The notes under the pieces are model-generated. The model searched no databases. It was not told the DNA's origin and saw nothing but the letters and a program-made list of their open reading frames with translations. Both the position numbers and the translations under genes were made by a program. A stretch of DNA of 64,000 bases from Pseudomonas piscis (GTDB lineage: Bacteria > Pseudomonadota > Gammaproteobacteria > Pseudomonadales > Pseudomonadaceae), in NCBI RefSeq assembly GCF_009380155.1, contig NZ_WHUV01000005.1:186001-250000 (forward strand). Reading direction: 5' to 3'. Positions 45,442-54,095 of the stretch are shown in pieces (within the stretch, counting starts at the first letter, position 1; each line of letters starts with the position of its first letter).

Positions 45442-45950
45442 GTTTCCACCAATGCCAGGTAGCAACGCTTGAACGCCTCGGCCATGTACTGCTGCACCCG
45501 GCTGGTGGACACCTCCAGCAAGGCGCCGATCTGGGCATAGGTCAGGCCGTCCAGTTGGTGATAGAGGAAGGCCGCCTTGGCCTTGGCCGACAGGCCATCG
45601 AGCAGACGGTCCACCGCCAGCAACGCCTCGATCAGCAAAGCCCGTTCTTCGGGCGACGGGTGCACCGGCGCAGGCGCCAGCGCCAGGCTTTCCAGGTAGG
45701 CGCGCTCCAGGTCCTGACGGCGCCAGCCTTCGTAGACCAGGCGCCGGGCGATGGTGGTCAACAACGCCCGTGGTTCACGAATGGCGCTCGGATCGGGCAA
45801 CGCCAGGACCCGCACGAAGGTTTCCGAGGCGATGTCCTGGGCGCTGTGGTGACAGCCCAGGGCCCGGGCGACGGAGGCGCACAACCATTGGTAGTCCTTT
45901 TTGAACATCTGCCCGATCAGCGGGTAATGAGGGTTCGGATTCGTACCCAT
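45438..45950 (-). CDS. ECF RNA polymerase sigma factor, FecI type
   Basis: A 170-residue ECF sigma factor. Region 2 contains LIGQMFKKDYQWLCASVARALG and HHSAQDIASETFVRVL. Region 4 contains LSAKAKAAFLYHQLDGLTYAQIGALLEVSTSRVQQYM. The FecI type is supported by the adjacent fecR and STN receptors. The start at 45950 has GGGAG six bases upstream. It probably recognises the shared motif in front of both receptors and yejA. Divergent from the HypX-like gene. Confidence 0.92.
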   Translation of the reverse strand: MGTNPNPHYPLIGQMFKKDYQWLCASVARALGCHHSAQDIASETFVRVLALPDPSAIREPRALLTTIARRLVYEGWRRQDLERAYLESLALAPAPVHPSPEERALLIEALLAVDRLLDGLSAKAKAAFLYHQLDGLTYAQIGALLEVSTSRVQQYMAEAFKRCYLALVET

Positions 45951-46251
45951 GCCTTGCTCCCTCGGCAGGCGCTCGAGCGCCTGGCACACCGATGATTGCG
46001 CCGGGCCAGTCCCGGTCCCGGATTGAGGCAGCGACTGTGCAACAGCGTCGACCTTGTTTTGAAGTAATTAAAAATTCTCTGGCGATAACTAAAAAACATA
46101 AGCCATCCAGCGGCCTCTGCACCCTGGGTGCCGCTTGATTGATCTCGGTCAGCAGGTGGTTGCCTGTGCCCCCCTACTCTTGCGCCTCCATCACGGCCAC
46201 GGACGGCTCAACGGGAGCCGCCAGCCCCATCACTCAAGGAAGAGTCTTGTC
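45951..46251. other. Divergent control region between the sigma gene and the HypX-like gene
   Basis: About 300 bases. The part from 46055 to 46110 is markedly AT-rich, unlike the flanks, and probably contains the promoter of the sigma-fecR pair. No clear Fur box or copy of the receptor promoter motif was found. Confidence 0.4.
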
Positions 46252-47970
46252 ATGCGATCACTGAAGATCATCCTGCTGTCCACCGCTTTCAATGGCCTCA
46301 CTCAACGCGCCTGGCTCGACCTGCGCCAGGCCGGGCATCGTCCCAGCGTCGTGTTGTTCACCAGCGAAGAGGAAGTCTGCCGGCAGGTCGAGGACGCCGG
46401 CGCCGACCTGGTGATCTGCCCCTTCCTCAAGGACCGGGTGCCGCAGCAGCTGTGGAGCAACCCCAAGCGGCCGGTGGTGATCATCCACCCGGGCATCGTC
46501 GGCGATCGGGGTGCCAGCGCCCTGGACTGGGCCATCAGCAAGGAACTCAAGCGCTGGGGCGTCACTGCCCTGCAGGCGGTGGAAGAAATGGACGCCGGGC
46601 CGATCTGGGCCACCCACGAATTCAACCTGCCGGCCGGGATGCGCAAGTCCGAGCTGTACAACGGTCCGGTCAGCGATGCGGCGATCCACTGCGTCCGCGA
46701 TGTGGTGGAAAAATTCCGCAACGGCTACACCCCCGAACCACTGGACTACGACAAGCCCTCGGTGCTCGGCCGCCTGCAACCGAACATGAAGCAGGCGGAC
46801 CGCACCTTCAGCTGGCATGACTGCGCCCAGTTCATCAAGCGCAGCATCGATGCCGCCGATGGCCAGCCCGGAGTCCTGGCCAGCCTCGCCGGTGGCCAGT
46901 ACTACGTTTACGACGCGCACCTGGACCCGCGCACCGGTACCCCGGGGGAACTGCTGGCGGTACACGACGACGCGATACTGGTGGCCTGCGGCGACAGCAG
47001 CCTGTGGATCGGCTCCCTGCGGCTCAAGCCCCAGCCCGGCGAAGAGACCTTCAAGCGTCCGGCGCGCCATGTGCTCGGCGAACGCCTGGCCGCAGTGCCG
47101 GTACTGGACTGGTCGGTGGCCAGCACGCCGTTCAGCGCCGAGGCCTACCAGCCGATCCGTTATCGCGAATCCGGCAAGGTCGGCGAGCTGACCTTCGAGT
47201 TCTACAACGGCGCCATGAGCACCGAGCAATGCCAGCGCCTGGTCAGCGCCCTGCAATGGGCCAAGGCCCGCGACACCCAGGTGTTGCTGGTGCGCGGCGG
47301 CCGTGGCGCATTCTGCAATGGCGTGCACCTGAACGTGATCCAGGCGGCAGATGAACCGGGCCTGGAGGCCTGGGCCAATATCCAGGCCATCGACGATGTC
47401 TGCCGCGAGCTGCTCACCGCCCGCCAGCTGGTGGTCAGCGGCCTGACCGGCAATGCCGGCGCCGGCGGGCTGATGCTGGCCCTGGCCGCCGATGTGGTCC
47501 TGGCCCGGGCCGATACCGTGTACAACCCGCATTACAAGAGCATGGGCCTGTTCGGTTCCGAATACTGGACCTACAGCCTGCCCCGCGCCGTGGGCCAGCC
47601 CCTGGCCCGCCAGTTGACCGAGGCCTGTCTGCCCATCAGCGCCCTCCAGGCCCTGCAGATGGGCATGGTCCAGGAAGTGGGTCCACGGGATCCCGAAGAG
47701 TTCGGCCTGTGGCTGCTGCAACGGGCCAACGCCGTGCCCAGCGACCCGCGCTACCAGCACCTGCGCCAGCGCAAGCTCGACGCCGACCCGCAGTTGATGC
47801 AGCACTGCCGCAATGCCGAGCTGGAAGAAATGCACATGGACATGGTGCAGAACCGCAAGGGCTTCGCCGAGAAATGCCGCAATTTCGTGTACAAGCGCAA
47901 GACCTGCTGCACCCCCGAGCGCCTGATCGAAAGCTGGGCCAAGCCCCAGGACATCGCCCTGGTGGGTTGA
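46252..47970 (+). CDS. HypX/HoxX-like formyltransferase - enoyl-CoA hydratase fusion
   Basis: A 572-residue cytoplasmic fusion. The N-terminal formyl-transferase half (about 1-270) has VVIIHPGIVGDRGASALDWAI, the formyl-THF catalytic segment seen in HypX. The C-terminal crotonase half (about 300-500) has GRGAFCNGVHLNVI, TGNAGAGGLMLALAADVVLAR and NPHYKSMGLFGSEYWTY. The match to HoxX/HypX is specific, including length. Known HypX makes CO from formyl-THF through formyl-CoA for NiFe-hydrogenase assembly. No hydrogenase gene is visible here, so the product may serve another purpose. AAGGAAGAG precedes the start. Divergent from the ECF sigma gene. Confidence 0.88.
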   Translation: MRSLKIILLSTAFNGLTQRAWLDLRQAGHRPSVVLFTSEEEVCRQVEDAGADLVICPFLKDRVPQQLWSNPKRPVVIIHPGIVGDRGASALDWAISKELKRWGVTALQAVEEMDAGPIWATHEFNLPAGMRKSELYNGPVSDAAIHCVRDVVEKFRNGYTPEPLDYDKPSVLGRLQPNMKQADRTFSWHDCAQFIKRSIDAADGQPGVLASLAGGQYYVYDAHLDPRTGTPGELLAVHDDAILVACGDSSLWIGSLRLKPQPGEETFKRPARHVLGERLAAVPVLDWSVASTPFSAEAYQPIRYRESGKVGELTFEFYNGAMSTEQCQRLVSALQWAKARDTQVLLVRGGRGAFCNGVHLNVIQAADEPGLEAWANIQAIDDVCRELLTARQLVVSGLTGNAGAGGLMLALAADVVLARADTVYNPHYKSMGLFGSEYWTYSLPRAVGQPLARQLTEACLPISALQALQMGMVQEVGPRDPEEFGLWLLQRANAVPSDPRYQHLRQRKLDADPQLMQHCRNAELEEMHMDMVQNRKGFAEKCRNFVYKRKTCCTPERLIESWAKPQDIALVG

Positions 47971-47993
47971 ACCGCGTTCCCCTCCTGAGCCGT

Positions 47994-48011
47994 CGCCCGG
48001 CTTGCCGGGCG
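47994..48011. terminator. GC-rich hairpin between convergent genes
   Basis: CGCCCGGC-TT-GCCGGGCG, an eight-pair stem 24 bases after the HypX-like stop and just before the end of the convergent hydrolase gene. No T-run. Confidence 0.4.
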
Positions 48012-48017
48012 GCGACT

Positions 48018-50651
48018 TCAGGCCCCCGGCTGCAACAGCAGCGCCACCAATGCGGTCCAGCCGGTCTGGTGGCTGGCCCCCAGCCCGCGTCCGTTGTCGC
48101 CATGAAAGTACTCATGGAACAGCACCAGGTCACGATCCCGGGCATCGGCCTGCAACTGCGGGTAGCCGCTCATGGACGGCCGCCGCCCGTCTTCGTCCAG
48201 CATAAACAACCGGGTCAGGCGCTGGCCCAGGCTGTCGGCCACTTCTTGCAGTGACGCCAGGTAACCCGAGCCCCGGGGATATTCCACCGAGAAGTTGACG
48301 TCGTAGTAGCGATGGAATTCGCGCAGGGATTCGATCAGCAAGTAATTGATCGGCATCCACAGCGGCCCGCGCCAATTGGAGTTGCCGCCATACAGGCGCG
48401 AACCGGACTCGGCCGGCTCGTAACGGGCGCACAGCTGCTTGCCGTCGACCTGCAGGGCGAATGGCTGCTCGAAGACCCTGGACAGCGAACGAATCCCGAA
48501 CTCCGAGAGGAACTCGTTCTCGTCGAGCATGCGCTTGAGCAAATCCTTGGTTCGTTCCCCGCGCAGCAAGGCCAGCAGCAGGCGGTTGCCCTTGCCCGGC
48601 TCGTACCAGCGCGACACCAGGTTGGCCAGGTCCGGCCGATGGTGCAAAAAGCCCAGCAGGCGCTGGGCCAGCCCCGGCAGGCATTCATGTTCGTGCTGTT
48701 CCAGCACCTGCACCGCGAACAACGGCAACAGGCCGACGATGGAGCGCAGGCGCAGCGGCTCGCTGCGGCCGTCGGGACGTTGCAGCACATCGTAGAAGAA
48801 CTGGTCCTGTTCGTCCCACAGGCCCTCGGCGCTGTCGTCCACCCGGTTGATGGCCCCGGCGATGTACAGGAAATGCTCGAAGAACTTCACTGCGATATCC
48901 ACGTATACCGGGTTGCGCCGGGCCAGTTCCAGGGCGATGCGCATCAGGTCCAGGGCATAGGCCGCGACCCAGGCGGTGCCGTCGGCCTGGTCCAGGCTGT
49001 ACCCCGGCGGCAAGGGCGCGGAACGATCGAACAGGGCGATGTTGTCCAGGCCGAGAAAACCACCCTGGAACAGGTTGCGGCCCTCCGAGTCCTTGCGATT
49101 GACCCACCAGGAGAAGTTCAGCAGCAGCTTGTGCAGGACCCGTTCGAGAAAGTCCATGTCGCCCTCGCCCGTGAGGGCCTTCTCCTGCTGGTAGACCCGC
49201 CAGCAGGCCCAGGCATGCACCGGCGGGTTGGCGTCGTCGAAACGCCATTCGTAAGCCGGCAACTGCCCATTGGGGTGCATGAAGCGGTCCTTGACCAGCA
49301 ACAGCAGTTGCTGCTTGGCGAACCCCGGGTCGATCAGGGCGAACGCCACCGCCTGGAAGCCCAGGTCCCAGGAGGCGTACCAGGGGTATTCCCAGGTGTC
49401 GGGCATGCTGACGATGTCGCAGTTGGACAGGTGTCGCCAATGGCTATTGCGCAAGTGCTGGCGCGATTCGGGCGGCGCCGGTTGCCCGGGGTCGCCGTCG
49501 AGCCACTGGTTGACGTCGAAGTAGTACAGCTGCTTGGACCACAGCAGCCCGGCCAGGGCCTGGCGCTGCACATTGCGCGCATCGGCGTCGGTGATGCCCT
49601 GCTGCAAGGCCCCGTAGAACTGGTCGGCCTCGGCGCGGCGCTGCTCGAACAGGCGACGGGCATTGACCGGCCCGCTGCCCGCCGGGGCGAAGCGCAGGTA
49701 CAGGCTACGGCTCTGGCCGCCGGCCAGTTCCAGGGCGAAATGCGCGGCGGCCTTGGAGCCGGAGTCGAAGGTCACCGCCGTGGCTTGGCCGTGCACCAGG
49801 TAATCGTTGATCCCGTCCTTGAACGGCCCCGGGCAGGCCAGGCCCTCGAGCCGCTGGAAATTGCTCTGGTTGTGGCAGAACAACCACTGGCAGGGCTCGG
49901 CTCCCCAGGCGCTGACCTCACGCTCGGGCAGCTTGGGATGCCGGGCCAGCAGTCGCTCACCCTCCAGGCGCAGGCTCGGCCGGGGCTGGTCACCACCCCA
50001 GCTCCAGGTGTTGCGCGCCCAGACCTGGGGCAAGACCCGCAGGCGCGCCGGCTGGTGGTAGCGGTTGTGCACCGTGACCCGCATCAACAGGTCGTCTACG
50101 GTGTGCTTGGCATACTCCACCGTCACATCGAAGTAGCGGTCGTCCTCGAAGATCCCGGTGTCGAGGATTTCGTACTCGGCATCATCCAGGCCACGGCGGG
50201 CGTTTTCCGCGACCAGGTCGGCATAGGGAAAGGCTCCCTGGGGGTACTTGTAGAGCATGCGCATGTAGGCATGGCTGGGCACGCCGTCGAGGTAGAAGTA
50301 CAGCTCCTTGACGTCCTCGCCATGGTTGCCCTCGGCATTGTCCAGGCCGAACAGGCGTTCCTTGAGAATGCCGTCACGCTCGTTCCACAACGCCAGCCCC
50401 AGGCACCAGTGCTGGTCCTTGTCGGAGAACCCGGCCAGGCCATCCTCGCCCCAGCGATAGGCGCGGCTGCGGGCGTGGTCATGGGGGAAGTACTTCCAGG
50501 CTTCGCCGTCGGCGCTGTAGTCCTCGCGGACCGTGCCCCATTGCCGTTCGCTCAGGTAAGGCCCCCACTGACGCCAGTGTTCGGCGTCCGGTCCGTGCAG
50601 GCGCTGGCCTTCGGGGGTGTCGAGGATGCTGCTCGGGGATCTTGCCGGCAT
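48018..50651 (-). CDS. GH63 / MGH1-type glycoside hydrolase
   Basis: An 877-residue soluble protein with no signal peptide. An (alpha/alpha)6-barrel glucosidase-type domain in the second half shows MPDTWEYPWYASWDLGF, LPAYEWRFDDANPPVHAW, GGFLGLDNIALFDRS and the C-terminal YGGNSNWRGPLWMPINYLLIESL. The NWRGP and E/D-bearing segments are those of GH63 mannosyl-oligosaccharide glucosidase-like enzymes. Bacterial members cleave alpha-glucosides such as glucosylglycerate or mannosylglycerate, but the substrate here cannot be read. The ATG at 50651 has AAGGA eight bases upstream. It stands alone. Confidence 0.85.
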   Translation of the reverse strand: MPARSPSSILDTPEGQRLHGPDAEHWRQWGPYLSERQWGTVREDYSADGEAWKYFPHDHARSRAYRWGEDGLAGFSDKDQHWCLGLALWNERDGILKERLFGLDNAEGNHGEDVKELYFYLDGVPSHAYMRMLYKYPQGAFPYADLVAENARRGLDDAEYEILDTGIFEDDRYFDVTVEYAKHTVDDLLMRVTVHNRYHQPARLRVLPQVWARNTWSWGGDQPRPSLRLEGERLLARHPKLPEREVSAWGAEPCQWLFCHNQSNFQRLEGLACPGPFKDGINDYLVHGQATAVTFDSGSKAAAHFALELAGGQSRSLYLRFAPAGSGPVNARRLFEQRRAEADQFYGALQQGITDADARNVQRQALAGLLWSKQLYYFDVNQWLDGDPGQPAPPESRQHLRNSHWRHLSNCDIVSMPDTWEYPWYASWDLGFQAVAFALIDPGFAKQQLLLLVKDRFMHPNGQLPAYEWRFDDANPPVHAWACWRVYQQEKALTGEGDMDFLERVLHKLLLNFSWWVNRKDSEGRNLFQGGFLGLDNIALFDRSAPLPPGYSLDQADGTAWVAAYALDLMRIALELARRNPVYVDIAVKFFEHFLYIAGAINRVDDSAEGLWDEQDQFFYDVLQRPDGRSEPLRLRSIVGLLPLFAVQVLEQHEHECLPGLAQRLLGFLHHRPDLANLVSRWYEPGKGNRLLLALLRGERTKDLLKRMLDENEFLSEFGIRSLSRVFEQPFALQVDGKQLCARYEPAESGSRLYGGNSNWRGPLWMPINYLLIESLREFHRYYDVNFSVEYPRGSGYLASLQEVADSLGQRLTRLFMLDEDGRRPSMSGYPQLQADARDRDLVLFHEYFHGDNGRGLGASHQTGWTALVALLLQPGA

Positions 50652-50773
50652 GGGGAATGTCCTTGGCCACGGGAACCCATGGCAGTGTAGAAGCAGACGC
50701 ACCCGGGGCCGGTGACAAATCCTTCATGTTCGAGCCCGGAGCAAAGCGGTTAATTGCCCGGCGCCTGCTTCGT

Positions 50774-50779
50774 TATAAT
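50774..50779 (+). promoter_or_regulatory. -10 promoter element
   Basis: A perfect TATAAT 32 bases upstream of the small exported protein start. TTAATT at 50750-50755, 18 bases away, is only a weak -35. Confidence 0.45.
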
Positions 50780-50810
50780 CGGCAACCCCTTTTATGGCAG
50801 TGCGAAATCG

Positions 50811-51092
50811 ATGATGTTCAGTTGCAAAGCGTTTTTCCCGGGACTGTTGTTGGCGGCGCTGGCTGTCCCGGCCCAGTCCCAAGGGCTCGACCTCAAGTAT
50901 CCCGAACCGCCACTGGCGGCTCCCAACGCCCGGCCCCAGGCCCCGGAACCGACCGTTCCAGGCCTCAAGCTGTCGGTCAAACCTTCGGTGAGCTACGAAT
51001 ACAAGTGCAGCGGGCAATGCACCTACGAAACCGATATCGACCAGTTGCACGACCGCGAGACCCGCCACAGCACCAGCATCGGCTTCGACTGA
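50811..51092 (+). CDS. Small exported protein of unknown function
   Basis: A 93-residue protein with an N-terminal signal peptide (MMFSCKAFFPGLLLAALAVP, cleavage after AQSQ). A proline-rich mature part and two cysteines in YKCSGQCTYE near 64-71 follow. The two cysteines could form a disulfide in the periplasm. No domain recognised. Preceded by a perfect TATAAT. Confidence 0.65.
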   Translation: MMFSCKAFFPGLLLAALAVPAQSQGLDLKYPEPPLAAPNARPQAPEPTVPGLKLSVKPSVSYEYKCSGQCTYETDIDQLHDRETRHSTSIGFD

Positions 51093-51255
51093 GCACCAGT
51101 GACTGGCCCGATGCACCGCGCCACGCAATCTTGCGGCCGCTACGCGCCCGGGCGCAGTCTCGACAGCGGCTACGGGTGGGAAGTTCGGCATTGATCTGTG
51201 GGGCTCGCGTGCCTACGCTGCTACACAAACCCGCTTGCCCGCCCGAGGATCACCC

Positions 51256-51723
51256 ATGCTCCCCCTGCCCCGCACTGCCCTGCTCATCACGCTCGCCGCC
51301 AGCCTGCTCGGCGCCTGTACCAGCGTGACCCGGGAAATCGAAAGCGAACCCACGGTCACCTCCGCCGGGATCCTGGCCTTTCGCGATATCTGCCTGAAAT
51401 CCGCTCCGTCCTTCAACGGCGCCGCCACCGCTGCTCGCGAGCATGGTATCGGGGAGTTGAACGACGCAGGGTTCGCCAGGATGGGCATGAACCAGGACCA
51501 GAGCGTTGGGGTCCAGGTGCGGGCCAACCAGGAATGCGCCGTCACCACCCCGAGCCAGAACGACAGCTCCCTGACCCGGCAATTCCTCAGCGTTGCCGGC
51601 AAGTTCTCCAGCACGCCGGTGGCACAGACCCTGCCCGCCAAGCTCACCATCGACGGCAAGGTATTCCTGTTGATGCACGATCGGCGTGGCGGCGAAGCCT
51701 ATGTGATGCTCAAGGCGCCTTGA
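51256..51723 (+). CDS. Putative lipoprotein
   Basis: A 155-residue protein with a lipoprotein signal peptide. The lipobox is LLGAC, with cysteine at about residue 21. The mature part contains a conserved-looking LAFRDICLKSAPSFNGA and a basic/acidic C-terminal strand (FLLMHDRRGGEAYVML). Cysteines in DICL and QECA may pair. ATG 51256 has GAGGA upstream. The 3-prime end overlaps the convergent EAL gene by 14 bases. Function unknown. Confidence 0.75.
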   Translation: MLPLPRTALLITLAASLLGACTSVTREIESEPTVTSAGILAFRDICLKSAPSFNGAATAAREHGIGELNDAGFARMGMNQDQSVGVQVRANQECAVTTPSQNDSSLTRQFLSVAGKFSSTPVAQTLPAKLTIDGKVFLLMHDRRGGEAYVMLKAP

Positions 51724-52957
51724 GCAAGCCGCCTGGCCCTGGCGTCTCCTGGTGCAATCCCCGAGGGGCCATATCCTCCATGGCCAGCAAGCGCAGCAGG
51801 CTGGCGCCATCCATGGGCTTGTGGAACAGGTAGCCTTGGGCCGCGCCAACCCCCAGGCGCCGCAAGTGTGCCCGCTGCCCCGGGGTCTCGACACCTTCGG
51901 CCACCAGTTCCAGCTCGAGGGATCGGGCCAGCCTGACCACGGCCTCGATGATCAGGCTTTGCTTGGGCCCCAGGGCATTGCCGATGAGCCCTGCATCGAG
52001 CTTGACCTGGCTGAAGGGAATGTCCGCCAGGCGGGTCAGCGAGGAATACCCGCAGCCAAAGTCATCGAGGGACAGGCGTACCCCGCTTTTCACCAGGAGG
52101 CTGATGTTCTCGATGCTCTGCATATCCAGGACCAGGGCCCCGCGCTCGGTGATCTCCAGGGTCACCTGGCTGGCCGGCACCGCGGCGGCCTCGATCCGCT
52201 GCAGAATCTGCGGGGCGAGTCCTGGCTCGCGTAACTGGCTGGCCTCAAGATTGTAGGAAAACACCAGCCCAACCCCCTGACCAGCCGGCAACCGGCGTTG
52301 CAAGTCCAGGCCCTGTTGCAACAGGTCATGGAACAGCTGGAGCTGTTGCTCGGGTCGCTCGAACAGAGCGAGAAAAACACCAGGCCCCAACACGCCCCGG
52401 CTCGGATGCAGCCAGCGCACCAGGGTCTCGGCCCCGGTGATGCGTTGGGTCTTGAGGCACACCTGGGGCTGGAAAAAAGCCACGATCTGTCGTTGTTCCA
52501 GGGCCAGCAGCGCCTGCTCTTGCGTGAGCGGCTCGCGCGGCGCCAACTGCCAGTAGTCCTGGCCGGCCCTCCTGGACTTGAGAGCCAGGGCCTTGAGCAG
52601 CAACTCGCCAAGCTGGGAGGCGTCCGGCTCATCGAAACTGCCCAGGTCGTGCTTGCCCGAATACTCAAGGAAATTCGCCAGGCCCCAGCGGATCGAGGTC
52701 TCCAGGTTAGTGCTCGCGACCATCGAGAAGAATGGGTAGTGCTCGCAGAGCCGACGTAGGTAATGGATAGCCCTAGTGGCTGGCAGGGAGTCGCAGATCA
52801 CCAGGTCCGGGGCCTGCGTACAAGGCGGAAAGCAGGTCCAGTCGTCGTCGCTACAGACCACCTGGAGTTGCACGAAGGCAGCGCTGTCGAGTATCCGGGC
52901 AAAGCGCCGGACCCTGAAGGTGTTCGAACACAACAGCAATACGTTCAGGGTCTTCAT
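51710..52957 (-). CDS. EAL-domain protein with N-terminal receiver-like domain
   Basis: A 415-residue protein. The N-terminal 120 residues look like a receiver fold (LNVLLLCSNTFRVRRFARIL, APDLVICDSLPA), but the usual acidic pocket and lysine are not all clear. The EAL domain (about 150-400) has AETLVRW in place of EAL, YNLEASQL, LEITERG, LDDFGCGYSSL, VKLDAGLIG and VAEGVETPGQ. Most metal and catalytic acids are therefore kept and c-di-GMP hydrolysis remains possible. The start at 52957 has GGAG nine bases upstream. Confidence 0.85.
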   Translation of the reverse strand: MKTLNVLLLCSNTFRVRRFARILDSAAFVQLQVVCSDDDWTCFPPCTQAPDLVICDSLPATRAIHYLRRLCEHYPFFSMVASTNLETSIRWGLANFLEYSGKHDLGSFDEPDASQLGELLLKALALKSRRAGQDYWQLAPREPLTQEQALLALEQRQIVAFFQPQVCLKTQRITGAETLVRWLHPSRGVLGPGVFLALFERPEQQLQLFHDLLQQGLDLQRRLPAGQGVGLVFSYNLEASQLREPGLAPQILQRIEAAAVPASQVTLEITERGALVLDMQSIENISLLVKSGVRLSLDDFGCGYSSLTRLADIPFSQVKLDAGLIGNALGPKQSLIIEAVVRLARSLELELVAEGVETPGQRAHLRRLGVGAAQGYLFHKPMDGASLLRLLAMEDMAPRGLHQETPGPGGLLKAP

Positions 52958-53086
52958 GGACTGCGGCTCCGGGTAAAAACCCATGCTAGCCAAAGCGCCC
53001 TCGAGCTGAATTCAAGATACATCCTGAATAGAAGTAGGAAAAATCTCTGGCCTGGACTACACAGGCAAGCCCCGTAAAGGGCGACG

Positions 53087-54007
53087 CTAGCTGCCAGGCC
53101 CCTGGCTCGCCAGAGCCCCGATCTCGCCACGCAACCATTGCAGCCCCGGCGCATGTTGCTGCTGGCGGTGCCAGATCAGGCTGACCTGCACCGGCGCTGC
53201 CAGCAACGGCAAGCTGGCGATGCGGATCGGCAGCAACGCGGCGAAATGTTCCGCCAGGTGCCGTGGCACCGTGCCCAGAAGGTCGGATTGCGCCACGATC
53301 AGCGGGATGCTCAGGTAGTTGGGTACGAACAGCTGCACCTGGCGCCTGACCCGCGCCGAGCCCAGCACGATCTCCAGCGGCGAACCACGCCCGCCTCGAT
53401 CGGGAATCGCCACATGCTGGCAACCCTGGTAGGCCGCCAGGTCCAGCTCGGGAACGAAGGCCGGATGGCCGGCGCGACCGATCACCACCAACTGCTCCTC
53501 CAGCAATGGCTGGTAGCACAGGTCCGGGTTGTCGAAATACAGGTAGTCCACCGCCAGGTCGAGCATGCCCGCACTGAGCCAAGCCGCCAGCGAGTCGGCG
53601 CTGTCGCTGCGCACCGCCAGCCGTACCCGCGGCGCCACCTCCTGCAAGTGCCGCGATAGCGCCGGCAACAGGCGAGCCTGGGCGTAGTCGTTCATCGACA
53701 GGGTGAACAACTGGTCGGCCGCCGCAGGATCGAACTCGGCAGCCGGGTCCAGGCCCTGTTGCAGCAGATGCAGGGCCTGGCGCACCAGCACATGCAGGCC
53801 CTGGGCCCGGGAAGTCGGTTGCATGCCCCGGGCCGTGCGGACGAACAACGGCTCGTCCAGGTGCCGGCGCAGGCGCGCCAGGGCATTGCTCACCGCCGGC
53901 TGGCTGAGATTGAGCCGCAAGGCGGCCCGGGACAGGTTCTGCTCCTGCATCAAGGCATCGAACACCCGCAGCAGGTTGAGGTCCAGGCGCTGGATATTCA
54001 GCTTCAT
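53087..54007 (-). CDS. LysR-family transcriptional regulator
   Basis: A 306-residue LysR regulator. The N-terminal winged helix-turn-helix (about 1-65) contains LDLNLLRVFDALMQEQNLSR and LSQPAVSNALARLRRHL. An effector-binding type 2 periplasmic-like domain (about 95-300) follows. It belongs to the NodD/LeuO-like branch. Divergent from the desaturase/SMP-30 gene pair, with a LysR-type operator in the 88-base spacer, so it is the likely regulator of that pair. Confidence 0.92.
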   Translation of the reverse strand: MKLNIQRLDLNLLRVFDALMQEQNLSRAALRLNLSQPAVSNALARLRRHLDEPLFVRTARGMQPTSRAQGLHVLVRQALHLLQQGLDPAAEFDPAAADQLFTLSMNDYAQARLLPALSRHLQEVAPRVRLAVRSDSADSLAAWLSAGMLDLAVDYLYFDNPDLCYQPLLEEQLVVIGRAGHPAFVPELDLAAYQGCQHVAIPDRGGRGSPLEIVLGSARVRRQVQLFVPNYLSIPLIVAQSDLLGTVPRHLAEHFAALLPIRIASLPLLAAPVQVSLIWHRQQQHAPGLQWLRGEIGALASQGPGS

Positions 54008-54026
54008 GAATAATGCTCATTCCTAC

Positions 54027-54043
54027 TATCCATTGGCTGGATA
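54027..54043. promoter_or_regulatory. LysR-type operator
   Basis: TATCCATTGGCTGGATA is a perfect six-base dyad around five bases and contains T-N11-A. It lies in the divergent spacer between the LysR gene and the desaturase gene. Confidence 0.6.
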
Positions 54044-54095
54044 ATTCTCCCGGAGCTAGGCTGCAGTCAATAAAAACAACAACGGGAGCAGCGCC

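Noticed and set aside
46035..46060. Possible fourth copy of the ECF promoter motif before the sigma gene itself
   Set aside because: GCACAG occurs with an A-rich stretch 21 bases upstream, but the TATAAAAA and CCG blocks are not matched, so it is not convincing.
46055..46110. Fur box upstream of the sigma gene
   Set aside because: The region is AT-rich, but no good match to the 19-base Fur consensus could be read.
48312..50690. Plus-strand open frame of 792 codons opposite the GH63 gene
   Set aside because: Same shadow effect; the hydrolase frame has clear family motifs.
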